From NCBI GenBank assembly GCA_023431055.1, contig JAEYXX010000187.1:1-42809 (forward strand): a stretch of DNA of 42,809 nucleotides, read 5' to 3'. Positions 25,852 through 34,443 of this stretch are shown one piece after another. This stretch comes from Pseudomonadota bacterium (lineage in GTDB: Bacteria; Pseudomonadota; Gammaproteobacteria; Pseudomonadales; Pseudomonadaceae). The notes below the pieces were generated by a model. The model was not told where the DNA came from. It worked only from the letters and a program-made list of their open reading frames with translations, and did no database searches. Numbering within the stretch: the first letter of the stretch is position 1; each line of letters begins with the position of its first letter. The position numbers and the translations under genes were made by a program.

Positions 25852-27030
25852 TTACTTGGACAGGTACTTCATGCCGTCCTCCAACCCCTGCAGGGTCAGC
25901 GGGTACATGCGATCTTCGATCAGCTCGCGCACCAGGCCAGTGGAGGCGGTGTAGTTCCAGGTGTCCTTGGGGTAGGGGTTGATCCAGATGATCTTCTTGA
26001 ACTTCTCGGTGAAGCGCTTCATCCAGACGTAGCCGGCTTCCTCGTTCCAGTGCTCGACGCTGCCACCGGCCTGGGTGATTTCGTAGGGCGCCATGGCCGC
26101 ATCGCCGACGAACACCACCTTGTAGTCGGCACCGTACTTGTGCAGCAGGTCCATCGTCGAGGTGCGCTCGCTGGTGCGGCGCATGTTGTTCTTCCACACG
26201 CTCTCGTAGATGAAGTTGTGGAAGTAGAAATATTCCAGGTGCTTGAACTCGGTCTTGCAAGCGGAAAACAGCTCCTCGCAGACCTTGACGTGGGCGTCCA
26301 TCGAGCCGCCGATGTCCAGTAACAGCAGCAGCTTGACCGTATTGCGCCGTTCCGGGCGCATCTGGATGTTGAGCAGGCCGCCGTCCTTCGCGGTGTGGTC
26401 GATGGTGCCGTCCAGATCCAGCTCTTCGGCTGCGCCCTGACGGGCGAACTTGCGCAGGCGGCGCAGTGCCACCTTGATGTTGCGCGTGCCCAGCTCGACC
26501 TGATCGTCGAGGTTCTTGTACTCGCGCTGGTCCCATACCTTGGCGGCCTTGCCCTGGCGCTTGCCGGCATCGCCGACGCGAATGCCTTCCGGGTTGTAGC
26601 CACCGGAGCCGAACGGGCTGGTGCCGCCGGTGCCGATCCACTTGTTGCCACCGGCGTGCTTTTCCTTCTGCTCTTCGAGGCGCTTCTTGAACTCCTCGAT
26701 CAGCTTGTCGAGGCCGCCCAGGCTCTGGATCTGCGCCTTTTCCTCGTCGGTCAGCAGGCGCTCGAATTCCTTGCGCAGCCATTCCTCGGGAATCATCGCC
26801 TCGATGTGCTGGTTGAGGTTTTCAAGGCCGTTGAAGTAGGCGCCGAAGGCCCGGTCGAACTTGTCGAAATGGCGTTCGTCCTTCACCAGGATCGCGCGCG
26901 CCAGGTAGTAGAACTCGTCCATGTCGGCGAACACGACGTTGTGCTTGAGCGCGTTGATCAGGTCGAGCAACTCGCGCACCGACACCGGCACCTTGGCCGC
27001 GCGCATTTCGTTGAATAGGTTGAGCAGCAT
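25852..27030 (-). CDS. VWA domain protein, CoxE-like
   Basis: A 392-aa cytoplasmic protein. The N-terminal helical half (LFNEMRAAKVPVSVRELLDLINAL) leads to a charged coiled segment (LDKLIEEFKKRLEEQKEKH) and a glycine-rich linker. The C-terminal von Willebrand A domain has the MIDAS motif DIGGSMD and downstream VGDAAMAPYEIT. CoxE-type proteins work with MoxR ATPases as metal-centre or protein-complex chaperones. The MoxR gene lies upstream on the same strand, separated by a repeat-containing 168-base gap. The client complex is not visible here. Confidence 0.9.
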   Translation of the reverse strand: MLLNLFNEMRAAKVPVSVRELLDLINALKHNVVFADMDEFYYLARAILVKDERHFDKFDRAFGAYFNGLENLNQHIEAMIPEEWLRKEFERLLTDEEKAQIQSLGGLDKLIEEFKKRLEEQKEKHAGGNKWIGTGGTSPFGSGGYNPEGIRVGDAGKRQGKAAKVWDQREYKNLDDQVELGTRNIKVALRRLRKFARQGAAEELDLDGTIDHTAKDGGLLNIQMRPERRNTVKLLLLLDIGGSMDAHVKVCEELFSACKTEFKHLEYFYFHNFIYESVWKNNMRRTSERTSTMDLLHKYGADYKVVFVGDAAMAPYEITQAGGSVEHWNEEAGYVWMKRFTEKFKKIIWINPYPKDTWNYTASTGLVRELIEDRMYPLTLQGLEDGMKYLSK

Positions 27031-27074
27031 GCTATGCCCTCATGAAAGTCTGTGACTGCCTGTGGCCACTGCTC

Positions 27075-27190
27075 ACGCCGAAGCAAGGGCGAGCGAGCTA
27101 GAGCCAGGCAAGATCAGGCGAGCAAGCGCAGTGTACTTTTGTACATGAGCATTGCGAGCCTGCTCTCAACGCAGCCTGGCCGACGCGCAG
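27075..27190. repeat. Intergenic repeat related to the 10010-10210 element
   Basis: Approximate bounds. It carries CCAGGCAAGATCAGGC followed by GTACATGAGCATTGCGAG and AACGCAGCCTGGCC. The reverse complement of the 10010-10210 element has the matching series GCAGGCAAGACAAGGC, GTAAATGAGCATTTCGAG and AACGCAGGATTGCC in the same order. It also contains the small palindrome GTACTTTTGTAC. It appears to be a shortened or diverged member of the same family and has no gene. It separates the VWA and MoxR genes. Confidence 0.55.
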
Positions 27191-27198
27191 CCGCCCGT

Positions 27199-28044
27199 TT
27201 ATCGGGATGCTCGGCGGGTCATAAAGGCCAGGCGCTCGAGCAACTGCACATCCTGCTCGTTCTTCACCAGGGCGCCGGCCAGCGGCGGGATGGCCTTGGT
27301 TGGGTCGCGCTCGCGCAACACCGCTTCGCCGATATTGTCGGCCATCAGCAGCTTGAGCCAGTCCACCAGTTCGCTGGTCGAGGGCTTCTTCTTCAGGCCC
27401 GGTACCTTACGCACGTCGAAGAACACGTCCAGCGCCTCGGCCACCAGCTCGCCGCTGATGTTGGGGTAGTGCACGTCGACGATCTTCTTCAGGGTGTCGC
27501 GATCCGGGAAGGCGATGTAGTGGAAGAAGCAGCGGCGCAGGAAGGCGTCCGGCAGCTCTTTCTCGTTGTTCGAGGTGATGATGATGATCGGGCGCTGCTT
27601 GGCCTTGATGGTCTCGTTGGTCTCGTAGACGTAGAACTCCATCTTGTCGAGTTCCTGCAACAGGTCGTTGGGGAACTCGATATCGGCCTTGTCGATCTCG
27701 TCGATCAAGAGGATCACGCGCTCGTCGGACTCGAACGCCTCCCACAGCTTGCCCTTCTTGATGTAGTTGCGAACGTCGTGGACCTTGTCCGAGTCGAGCT
27801 GCGAGTCGCGCAGGCGGCTGACCGCATCGTATTCGTACAGGCCCTGGTGCGCCTTGGTGGTGGACTTGATGTGCCAGGTAATGAGCTTGGCACCGAAGGC
27901 GTCGGCCAGTTGCTCGGCGAGCATGGTCTTGCCGGTGCCCGGCTCACCCTTGACCAGCAGTGGGCGCTGCAGGGTGATGGCGGCGTTGACCGCGAGTTTG
28001 AGGTCGTCGGTGGCGACGTAGGACTGGGTGCCTTCGAACTTCAT
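27199..28044 (-). CDS. MoxR-family AAA+ ATPase
   Basis: A 281-aa chaperone-like ATPase. Walker A is GEPGTGKTM at about residues 33-41, Walker B is VILLIDEIDKAD, sensor 1 is IIITSNNEKELPDAFLRRC, and a C-terminal lid follows. It is the usual partner of the CoxE-like VWA protein encoded just downstream; together they would remodel or load a metal cofactor on an unknown client. The ATG at 28044 is supported by a promoter-like TTCACA-18-TATAGT upstream. No transmembrane segment. Confidence 0.93.
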   Translation of the reverse strand: MKFEGTQSYVATDDLKLAVNAAITLQRPLLVKGEPGTGKTMLAEQLADAFGAKLITWHIKSTTKAHQGLYEYDAVSRLRDSQLDSDKVHDVRNYIKKGKLWEAFESDERVILLIDEIDKADIEFPNDLLQELDKMEFYVYETNETIKAKQRPIIIITSNNEKELPDAFLRRCFFHYIAFPDRDTLKKIVDVHYPNISGELVAEALDVFFDVRKVPGLKKKPSTSELVDWLKLLMADNIGEAVLRERDPTKAIPPLAGALVKNEQDVQLLERLAFMTRRASR

Positions 28045-28102
28045 CGGAAAATCCTCGAAACGGTAACGCGCGGGCCGGCCCGCAGCAGAAATTCAGAGCG
28101 CG

Positions 28103-28132
28103 ACTATAACGCGCAGCTCCGGTGGCTGTGAA
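28103..28132 (-). promoter_or_regulatory. Sigma-70-like promoter of the moxR gene
   Basis: On the minus strand TTCACA (28132-28127) and TATAGT (28108-28103) are separated by 18 bases, about 60 bases before the moxR ATG. Both boxes are four or five of six from consensus. Confidence 0.45.
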
Positions 28133-28144
28133 CGCAGACGCAGT

Positions 28145-28159
28145 ATTCAGTCACTGAAT
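28145..28159. promoter_or_regulatory. Palindrome upstream of the moxR promoter
   Basis: ATTCAGTCACTGAAT is a perfect 15-base palindrome 13 bases upstream of the predicted -35 box and after the DUF748 stop. It could be an activator site for moxR or a weak hairpin ending DUF748 transcription. Confidence 0.35.
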
Positions 28160-28188
28160 GGGCGGTCACCGCTGCTTTCGGCTACAGC

Positions 28189-29267
28189 TCAGCTGCCGTC
28201 CTGCTGAGGTGGTGGGCGTTCGTAGCGGGGCGTGAAGGCTTCGACGAAACCATTGCGCAGGATGCCGATGAAGGCCTGGAAGGCGCTGATATCCTGCTGG
28301 CGCGTGCTACCGCGAGTTCGACACGGGTGGCGATCTGATCCTGACGCTGGTTCTTCAGGACCTTCTCGCTGCCACCGACCAGAGCCTCCCATATCGAGCG
28401 CAGAAAGCCCTTGTCCTGGTCTTCCACGTCCTGCTGCCAGTCAAAAACCTCGACGTTGCGTAACAGCGGCTTGATGTAGCCACTGAGCTGGGCATCCTCG
28501 GCGGAGGCTTCGACTACCAGGTCGCCGTTACCGCTTTTGAAGTCGAACTTGCCATAGGCGTTGGCCAGGTCGTTGAGGCGCGTTAGCTCGATACCGGTGG
28601 CGCGTACGCGGAACTCGAAATCCTCGAAGTTGTGAAAGGGATCGAACACCGCCGTGGCTTCCAGTGGTGCGTGATCGAGCAGTTGCGCGGTGCCCTCGAA
28701 GCGGGCGACGCGATCGCCCTGTTCGTCGGCCACGTTGGTCAGGTTATAGAGGCTGGCGTCGATCGCATTGGCATGCAGCTTCACAGGCGGTGAGACGCTG
28801 AAATTGTAGAAGCCCAGCGTACCGTCGAGTACGCGCACTTCGTTGAGGGTAATCGGCAACAGCTTGTTCAACTGCTCGCGCCAGTCGACGCCTTCACCGG
28901 TCTGGGTGTCGTCGCTGCTTTGTCCGTCGACGAAGTTCACTTGCGGCCGGTCGAAGATCACCCTGGCCACCACGGCCCGCTCCTGCCACAGGTCGCGCCA
29001 GCTCACGGAAATATCGATGCGTGGCGCATCGACGAAGGGCACTGGCACCTGCTGCTCGGCCTTGACGATGTTCAGGCCGTTGATGCGATAGGCACCGCGC
29101 CAGAGCGCGATGTCGATGTCCTCGATCTGCCCGCGGTAGTTGCCCATCTCCGCGAGCTTGTCATTGAGGTAGTCGCGAATGACGTAGGGCAGGGCGACGT
29201 GCAGCACCACCAGCAGGGCGAGCAGGCTGAGGCAGATCCACAGCGGCAGGCTGTAACGGCGTTTCAT
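28189..29267 (-). pseudogene. DUF748 family protein, one-base frameshift near its end
   Basis: Reading from the ATG at 29267, the product has an N-terminal anchor (SLPLWICLSLLALLVVLHVALPYVI) and the AsmA-like beta-rich domain of DUF748 (GQIEDIDIALWRGAYRINGLNIVK; VDAPRIDISVSWRDLW). The frame holds to ATRVEL, then turns into low-quality sequence ending at 28182. In the neighbouring frame the expected tail STRQQDISAFQAFIGILRNG continues to a stop at 28189. Restoring one C on the plus strand near 28309-28312 gives a 359-aa protein. It is either a sequencing error or a recent lesion. DUF748 proteins span the periplasm; their role is uncertain. Confidence 0.85.
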
Positions 29268-29404
29268 CGGGTGTATCCGTCAGGTCTGATTCTCCACAGG
29301 TTGACTGCGCTAGCCGGGGCAGAGTTCGACCTTCCTGATGCTGGACGCGATGATTCATCAGGCATAGGCTGGTGAGCTCCGCAACGACAAGGAATCGATG
29401 CACC

Positions 29405-30376
29405 ATGAGCCGCATTTTCGCAGACAACGCCCAGGCCATCGGCAATACACCGCTGGTGATGATCAACCGTCTGGGACCGAAAGGCGTGACCATCCTGGCC
29501 AAGATCGAGGGCCGCAACCCGGCGTATTCGGTCAAGTGCCGCATCGGCGCCAGCATGATCTGGGACGCCGAGGAGCGCGGTGTGCTCAAACCGGGCATGA
29601 CCATCGTCGAGCCGACCTCCGGCAATACCGGTATCGGCCTGGCGTTCGTCGCCGCGGCGCGCGGCTACAAGCTGGTGCTGACAATGCCGGCCTCGATGAG
29701 CCTGGAGCGACGCAAGGTGCTCAAGGCCCTGGGCGCCGAGCTGGTGCTGACCGAGCCGGCCAAGGGCATGAAGGGCGCGATCGAGAAGGCCAACGAGCTG
29801 GTGGCCGCCAATCCTGACTATTACCTGCCGCAGCAGTTCGAGAACCCGGCCAACCCGGCCATCCATGAAAAGACCACTGGCCCGGAAATCTGGCGCGACA
29901 CCGAAGGTGCCATCGATGTGCTGGTGGCCGGCGTTGGTACCGGCGGCACCATCACCGGCGTTTCGCGCTACATCAAGCAGACCCAGGGCAAGCCGATTCT
30001 GTCGGTGGCGGTGGAGCCGGTGGTATCGCCGGTGATCAGCCAGACCCTGGCCGGTGACGAGGTCAAGCCGGCACCGCACAAGATCCAGGGCATCGGCGCC
30101 GGTTTCGTGCCGAAGAACCTCGACCTGGCGATGGTCGATCAGGTCGAGCAGGTTACCGACGATGAAGCCAAGGCCATGGCCCTGCGCCTGATGCGTGAGG
30201 AAGGCATTCTCTGCGGGATTTCCTGCGGCGCGGCGATGGCCGCGGCGGTACGTTTGGCCGAAAAGCCGGAAATGCAGGGCAAGACCATCGTGGTAATCCT
30301 GCCGGACTCCGGTGAGCGCTACCTGTCGAGCATGCTGTTCAGCGATATGTTCACCGAGCAGGAACTGCAGCAGTAA
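29405..30376 (+). CDS. cysK: Cysteine synthase A (O-acetylserine sulfhydrylase)
   Basis: A 323-aa PLP enzyme making cysteine from O-acetylserine and sulfide. The PLP lysine is in [11 protein letters not shown], the substrate loop is [13 protein letters not shown], the phosphate-binding loop is [14 protein letters not shown], and the C-terminal GISCGAA is present. The sequence and length follow CysK rather than CysM. The ATG at 29405 has AAGGA 11 bases upstream. It is divergent from DUF748; TTGACT near 29313 is a possible -35, without a clear -10. A terminator-like hairpin follows. Confidence 0.94.
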   Translation: MSRIFADNAQAIGNTPLVMINRLGPKGVTILAKIEGRNPAYSVKCRIGASMIWDAEERGVLKPGMTIVEPTSGNTGIGLAFVAAARGYKLVLTMPASMSLERRKVLKALGAELVLTEPAKGMKGAIEKANELVAANPDYYLPQQFENPANPAIHEKTTGPEIWRDTEGAIDVLVAGVGTGGTITGVSRYIKQTQGKPILSVAVEPVVSPVISQTLAGDEVKPAPHKIQGIGAGFVPKNLDLAMVDQVEQVTDDEAKAMALRLMREEGILCGISCGAAMAAAVRLAEKPEMQGKTIVVILPDSGERYLSSMLFSDMFTEQELQQ

Positions 30377-30426
30377 GCCGGTTGCAGGCTTCAGGCGGCA
30401 GGCTAAAAGCCGAGCCAAGCGTAGGG

Positions 30427-30455
30427 TGGATGTCGCTTTTCACATCCATCTTTTT
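30427..30455 (+). terminator. Terminator-like hairpin after cysK
   Basis: TGGATGT (30427-30433) and ACATCCA (30442-30448) form a 7-bp stem with an 8-base loop, followed by TCTTTTT. It lies 50 bases after the cysK stop. The GTAGGGTGGAT start also resembles a Pseudomonas intergenic repeat, so the two roles may coincide. Confidence 0.55.
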
Positions 30456-30517
30456 GGGGGGAGCGATGAAGCGCGATCCTCCCACGCCCTGGCGATACTT
30501 GGTCGCACCACCAGTCC

Positions 30518-30577
30518 GTAGCCCGGATGCAATCCGGGGAGTCACCCCGCCTGCGTCCCGGATTTCATCCGGGCTAC
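30518..30577. repeat. GTAGCCCGGAT palindromic repeat, copy at the 3' side of the EamA gene
   Basis: It begins GTAGCCCGGATGCAATCCGG and ends CCGGATTTCATCCGGGCTAC. Outer arms GTAGCCCGGAT / ATCCGGGCTAC are perfectly complementary, and each half is also a small hairpin. It ends 8 bases before the stop of the minus-strand transporter gene. A matching copy lies on the other side of that gene at 31567-31623. Confidence 0.85.
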
Positions 30578-30584
30578 GCTCTGC

Positions 30585-31472
30585 TCACGCTCGGCCTGAC
30601 CACCAGCCATAGGGGGCCAGGGCGATCAACAGGCAGCCGGGCAGGTAGTCCCAGCTCAGGGGCTCACCCAGCAGCAGGGCACCCCACAGCACGCCGAACG
30701 GCGGGATCAGAAAGGTGGTGGTACTGGCCCTGATCGGTCCGATATCGGCCAGCAGGCGGAAGTACAGCACGTAGGCGAAGGCCGTGCAGAGCAGACCAAG
30801 GCCGGCCAGCGACAGCCATACCTCGAGACCACCCCAGCTTGGCGGTGGCTGCAGCGCCAGGCTACCGGCGAACAGCGGCAGCAGGAACAGGCTGGCCCCG
30901 GCCAGGCTGGCGAAGGCGGTCAGGCGGTTGTCCAGGCCGCCCTGCTGGCCGATCCAGCGGCGGGTGAGAAAACCGGCAAAGCCGTAGCAGGTGGTCGCCA
31001 CCAGGCAGGCACCTGCGCCCAGCAGCAGGTCGAGATCGAAAGCTACCGGGCCGGTACGGGTCAATACCGCCACGCCGAGCAGGCCGAGAAACACGCCCGC
31101 TGCCTTGCTCGGGGTGATGCCTTCATGGAAGAACAGTGCGCCGATCAGCACGCCCATCAGAGGTGTGGTGGCGTTGAAGATCGCCGAGTAACCGGCCGGC
31201 AGGATCAGCGCCGCCAGGCAGTACATGGCCGAAGGCAGGCCGGCGTTGATCACGCCCAGGCCCAGGCAGGTGCGCAGCTTGCCGCGAAAGTCCCAGTCAC
31301 TGCGCAGCAGCAGCAGCAGGAGCAGCGCCAGCAGCCCCAGTGCGCCGAAGCTGGCGCGAAAGAAGGCGGTCGGCATACTGCCGAGCACCGGTGCGGCAAC
31401 GCGCATGAACAGGAAGCTGGCGCCCCAGATGGCAGCGAGCAGCAGCAGGCGAAGCAGATCGGCGGTACGCAC
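30585..31472 (-). CDS. EamA-family (DMT) transporter
   Basis: A 295-aa inner-membrane protein with ten hydrophobic segments arranged as two EamA repeats. The first starts LLLLAAIWGASFLFMRVAAP and the second contains LTRRWIGQQ and ends GALLLGEPLSWDYLPGCLLI. The WGASF and GEP motifs are usual in the family. It would export amino acids or other small metabolites; the substrate is unknown. The start is a GTG at 31472. It is flanked on both sides by the same palindromic repeat. Confidence 0.9.
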   Translation of the reverse strand: MRTADLLRLLLLAAIWGASFLFMRVAAPVLGSMPTAFFRASFGALGLLALLLLLLLRSDWDFRGKLRTCLGLGVINAGLPSAMYCLAALILPAGYSAIFNATTPLMGVLIGALFFHEGITPSKAAGVFLGLLGVAVLTRTGPVAFDLDLLLGAGACLVATTCYGFAGFLTRRWIGQQGGLDNRLTAFASLAGASLFLLPLFAGSLALQPPPSWGGLEVWLSLAGLGLLCTAFAYVLYFRLLADIGPIRASTTTFLIPPFGVLWGALLLGEPLSWDYLPGCLLIALAPYGWWSGRA

Positions 31473-31566
31473 GGCGAAGCATCCAACAGGGTGGGGGCGA
31501 GAGTGTTGCCGCTGGGCTGGGTTCTGGCAATCCGCATTGCACTTTTGAACGAGGTTGTGCCAACCC

Positions 31567-31623
31567 GTAGCCCGGATGAAATCCGGGAAGACCGGTGATA
31601 GCCCCGGATTGCATCCGGGCTAC
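31567..31623. repeat. GTAGCCCGGAT palindromic repeat, copy at the 5' side of the EamA gene
   Basis: It begins GTAGCCCGGATGAAATCCGG and ends CCGGATTGCATCCGGGCTAC, the same design as the copy at 30518-30577. It lies 94 bases upstream of the transporter GTG and 57 bases upstream of aceK, inside the shared divergent control region. Confidence 0.85.
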
Positions 31624-31679
31624 GTTTGGCCGACTTTACAGCTAAGCTCGCTTCACTGATTTCCTTGCGAGGCACATGT

Positions 31680-33398
31680 ATGGGGCAACAATGGCCGGCC
31701 GGCGAGATCGCTCGCCTGATCCTCGACGGCTTCGACGACTACCGCGAGCACTTTCGCCAGATCACCGATGGCGCCCGCGTACGCTTTGAGCAGGCGCAGT
31801 GGCAGGAGGCGCAGCAGGCCTCGGCGGCGCGGATCAACCTGTACGAAGAGAAGGTCGCAGAAACCCGCGAGCGTCTGCTGCAAAGGTTCGATGCTTCGCT
31901 GCTGGATGTAGGGCAATGGCCGCTGGTCAAGAGTGCCTATATCGCCCTGATCGACCTGCGGTTTGATGACGAGCTGGCGGAAACCTGGTTCAACTCGATC
32001 TTCTGCAGCCTGTTCAGTCATGACCAGATCAGTGATGGCTGCATGTTCATCCACACCACCCGGCCGTCGCTGCGCAATCAGCCCAGCGCTGCGCAGACGC
32101 GCAGCTACCGGCCCGCCGGAGAACTGCATCAGGCGCTGCAGGCGATTTTCGAGGATTACCGTTTCGATGTGCCTTACGAAGACCTGCCTCGTGACCTGCA
32201 GCGCCTTGAAGAACAACTGCGCGCCAGCCTGCCGGACTGGGTGTGCAAGGACCCGGCGCTGTGCATCGAGCTGTTTTCCTCGGTGCTGTATCGCAACAAG
32301 GGCGCCTACCTGATCGGGCGCATCTACAACCGTGAGGAGCAGTGGCCGCTGGCGATCCCGCTGCTGCACCGTGAAGGTCAGGGCATCCAGGTCGATGCGG
32401 CGATCACCGACGAGGCGGAGGTGTCGATCATCTTCTCCTTCACCCGCAGCTATTTCATGGTGGACGTGGCGATCCCAGCCGAGTTCGTCGGTTTTCTCAA
32501 GCGCATTCTGCCGGGCAAGCACATCGCCGAGCTGTACACCTCGATCGGCTTCTACAAGCACGGCAAATCCGAGTTCTACCGGGCGCTGATCGGTCACCTG
32601 GCCAGCACCGACGACCGCTTCATCATGGCGCCGGGCGTGCGCGGCATGGTCATGAGCGTGTTCACCCTGCCGGGCTTCAATACCGTGTTCAAGATCATCA
32701 AGGACCGTTTCGCCCACGCCAAGACGGTGGACCGCAACACGGTGATCGAGAAGTACCGCCTGGTGAAAAGCGTCGACCGTGTTGGGCGCATGGCCGATAC
32801 CCAGGAGTTTTCCGACTTCCGTTTCCCCAAGGCCAAGTTCGAGCCCGAATGCCTGGCCGAGCTGCTGGAGGTGGCGCCTTCGGCCGTGGTGGTGGAAGGT
32901 GACACCGTGCTGGTGCGCCACTGCTGGACCGAGCGACGCATGACGCCGCTCAACCTCTATCTGGAAAGTGCCAACGAGGCGCAGGTACGCGAAGCGCTGG
33001 ATGACTACGGTTTGGCCATCAAGCAGCTTGCTGCTGCCAATATCTTCCCTGGCGACATGCTGCTGAAGAACTTCGGCGTCACCCGTCATGGCCGTGTGGT
33101 GTTCTACGACTATGACGAAATCTGCTTTCTCACCGAAGTGAATTTTCGGCGCATTCCGCCGCCGCGTTTCCCCGAGGACGAGATGAGTTCCGAGCCCTGG
33201 TATTCGGTGGGGCCGATGGACGTGTTCCCCGAGGAGTTTCCACCGTTCCTGTTCGCCGATATCAAGCAGCGCCGGCTCTTCAGCCAGTTGCATGGCAATC
33301 TCTATGAGGCCGATTACTGGAAACAATTGCAGGAGGCGATTCGAGCGGGCAAGGTGATCGACGTGTTCCCGTATCGACGCAAGAGTCCGGTGATTTGA
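31680..33398 (+). CDS. aceK: Isocitrate dehydrogenase kinase/phosphatase
   Basis: A 572-aa bifunctional enzyme that phosphorylates isocitrate dehydrogenase to divert carbon into the glyoxylate shunt, and reverses it. The N-terminal regulatory domain begins [18 protein letters not shown]. The kinase region has the loop [18 protein letters not shown], the family stretch [14 protein letters not shown] and the metal-binding [15 protein letters not shown]. The ATG at 31680 is preferred over the upstream in-frame start at 31626, which lies next to a repeat. No aceA or aceB adjoins, as usual in Pseudomonas. Confidence 0.96.
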   Translation: MGQQWPAGEIARLILDGFDDYREHFRQITDGARVRFEQAQWQEAQQASAARINLYEEKVAETRERLLQRFDASLLDVGQWPLVKSAYIALIDLRFDDELAETWFNSIFCSLFSHDQISDGCMFIHTTRPSLRNQPSAAQTRSYRPAGELHQALQAIFEDYRFDVPYEDLPRDLQRLEEQLRASLPDWVCKDPALCIELFSSVLYRNKGAYLIGRIYNREEQWPLAIPLLHREGQGIQVDAAITDEAEVSIIFSFTRSYFMVDVAIPAEFVGFLKRILPGKHIAELYTSIGFYKHGKSEFYRALIGHLASTDDRFIMAPGVRGMVMSVFTLPGFNTVFKIIKDRFAHAKTVDRNTVIEKYRLVKSVDRVGRMADTQEFSDFRFPKAKFEPECLAELLEVAPSAVVVEGDTVLVRHCWTERRMTPLNLYLESANEAQVREALDDYGLAIKQLAAANIFPGDMLLKNFGVTRHGRVVFYDYDEICFLTEVNFRRIPPPRFPEDEMSSEPWYSVGPMDVFPEEFPPFLFADIKQRRLFSQLHGNLYEADYWKQLQEAIRAGKVIDVFPYRRKSPVI

Positions 33399-33485
33399 CG
33401 GAGGCTGGTTGAAATCCGTTTGGCCCGGCCTAATCTTATAGGTGAGCCGCTGGCTCTTCCCTTTACTTGGCAGGAGGTCGTACCC

Positions 33486-33614
33486 ATGCTCGCCAAGCTG
33501 CAAGAACAACTGCAAGCCCTGCTGCAGGCCCTTGGCCTCGCCCCGCAACCTCAGCCGATTCGCATCAGTGACGCCGAGCAGCAACGCCTGCGCCGTGAGC
33601 GTCAGCGTCGCTGA
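33486..33614 (+). CDS. 42-aa conserved small protein downstream of aceK
   Basis: Starts at the ATG at 33486 with an AGGAGGT ribosome site 8 bases upstream, one of the strongest in the window. The product begins MLAKLQEQLQALLQALGLAP, an amphipathic helix, and ends in a basic stretch (EQQRLRRERQRR). No domain is recognised. The ideal ribosome site and clean helical pattern argue that it is translated. The end is 6 bases from the stop of the convergent hydrolase gene. Confidence 0.7.
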   Translation: MLAKLQEQLQALLQALGLAPQPQPIRISDAEQQRLRRERQRR

Positions 33615-33620
33615 AACTCG

Positions 33621-34352
33621 TCAGTTGAGCCGATGGGCGTCGAACCAGGCCTCTATCAGCTCGCGCATCCGCTGCCCCGAAAAACTCGCGAAATGCCCGC
33701 CGTGTACGGTGCGTACCGGCAGTTCGCGCAGGCGCGCCAGGCTGTGCGCGTAATCTTCCAGGTTCGAATGGTAGGCGTCCTCGATCAACGGGCCGTCGTA
33801 GAGGATGTCGCCGGAGAACAGCGTTTGCGTACTCGCTTCCCATAGGCTGATGCCACCCGGCGAATGACCGGGTGTGTGCAGCACCTGCAATACCCGATTA
33901 CCCAGATCCAGCACGTCGCCATCCTCGATCAGGCGCGTGGCCGGCGCTGCGCGTACGCGGTATTCGGCGTAGCACAGCGGGCAGTCCGGATGCGCTTCGA
34001 ACATGTCGTCACCGACGAAGTCGGTCGCCAGGGTATTGGCGCCGTCCGGCGCGGCGAGAATATCGGCCTCGGCCGGATGCACCAGGCGCTCCTCGAATTC
34101 GTGATGTCCGGCGATATGGTCGAAGTGGCAGTGGCTGGCCACCGCCAGCAGCGGCTTTTCGGTCAGCCACGGCAGTTGCTCGCGCAGGCTGACCAGCCCG
34201 GAGCCGGAGTCGATCAGCACGTCATGCTCGCGCCCTTGCACATGCCACATGTTGCAGCGATAGAAGGGGCGCACGTAGGGCTCGTGGATCAGGCAGATGC
34301 CATCGTGGCGGTGTTCCACCTCGAACCAGCGGTCGCGGCTGACGATTTTCAT
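33621..34352 (-). CDS. Metallo-beta-lactamase fold hydrolase
   Basis: A 243-aa hydrolase. The zinc motif HCHFDH is in ASHCHFDHIAGH, with further ligands H in HTPGHSPGG, D in FSGDILYDG and H in VHGGHFASF, so a two-metal site looks complete. It has no signal peptide. The family covers glyoxalase II, lactonases and other thioesterases; the substrate is unknown. The start at 34352 (MKIVSRDRW) is preferred over 34370 because GAGG lies about 10 bases before it and the longer start falls next to a repeat. Both are possible. Confidence 0.87.
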   Translation of the reverse strand: MKIVSRDRWFEVEHRHDGICLIHEPYVRPFYRCNMWHVQGREHDVLIDSGSGLVSLREQLPWLTEKPLLAVASHCHFDHIAGHHEFEERLVHPAEADILAAPDGANTLATDFVGDDMFEAHPDCPLCYAEYRVRAAPATRLIEDGDVLDLGNRVLQVLHTPGHSPGGISLWEASTQTLFSGDILYDGPLIEDAYHSNLEDYAHSLARLRELPVRTVHGGHFASFSGQRMRELIEAWFDAHRLN

Positions 34353-34370
34353 GATGGGGACTTGCCTCAT

Positions 34371-34429
34371 TGGCGGGTTGCACCCGCCCTACAGATTCGT
34401 ATGGCGGGTAGGGCGGGTGCAACCCGCCA
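34371..34429. repeat. Perfect 22-bp inverted repeat between the hydrolase and NCS1 genes
   Basis: Positions 34371-34392 and 34408-34429 are exact reverse complements, with outer ends TGGCGGGTTG and CAACCCGCCA and inner ends CCCTAC and GTAGGG. Each arm can also fold on itself (GCGGGT/ACCCGC). ACGATTTTCAT occurs at 34342-34352 (the hydrolase start) and again at 34429-34439, right beside the repeat. It resembles other Pseudomonas GTAGGGCGGGTG intergenic repeats. Confidence 0.8.
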
Positions 34430-34443
34430 CGATTTTCATCACG

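Noticed and set aside
31653..33584. A 643-aa minus-strand frame opposite aceK
   Set aside because: Histidine- and glutamine-rich shadow of aceK with no recognisable domain.
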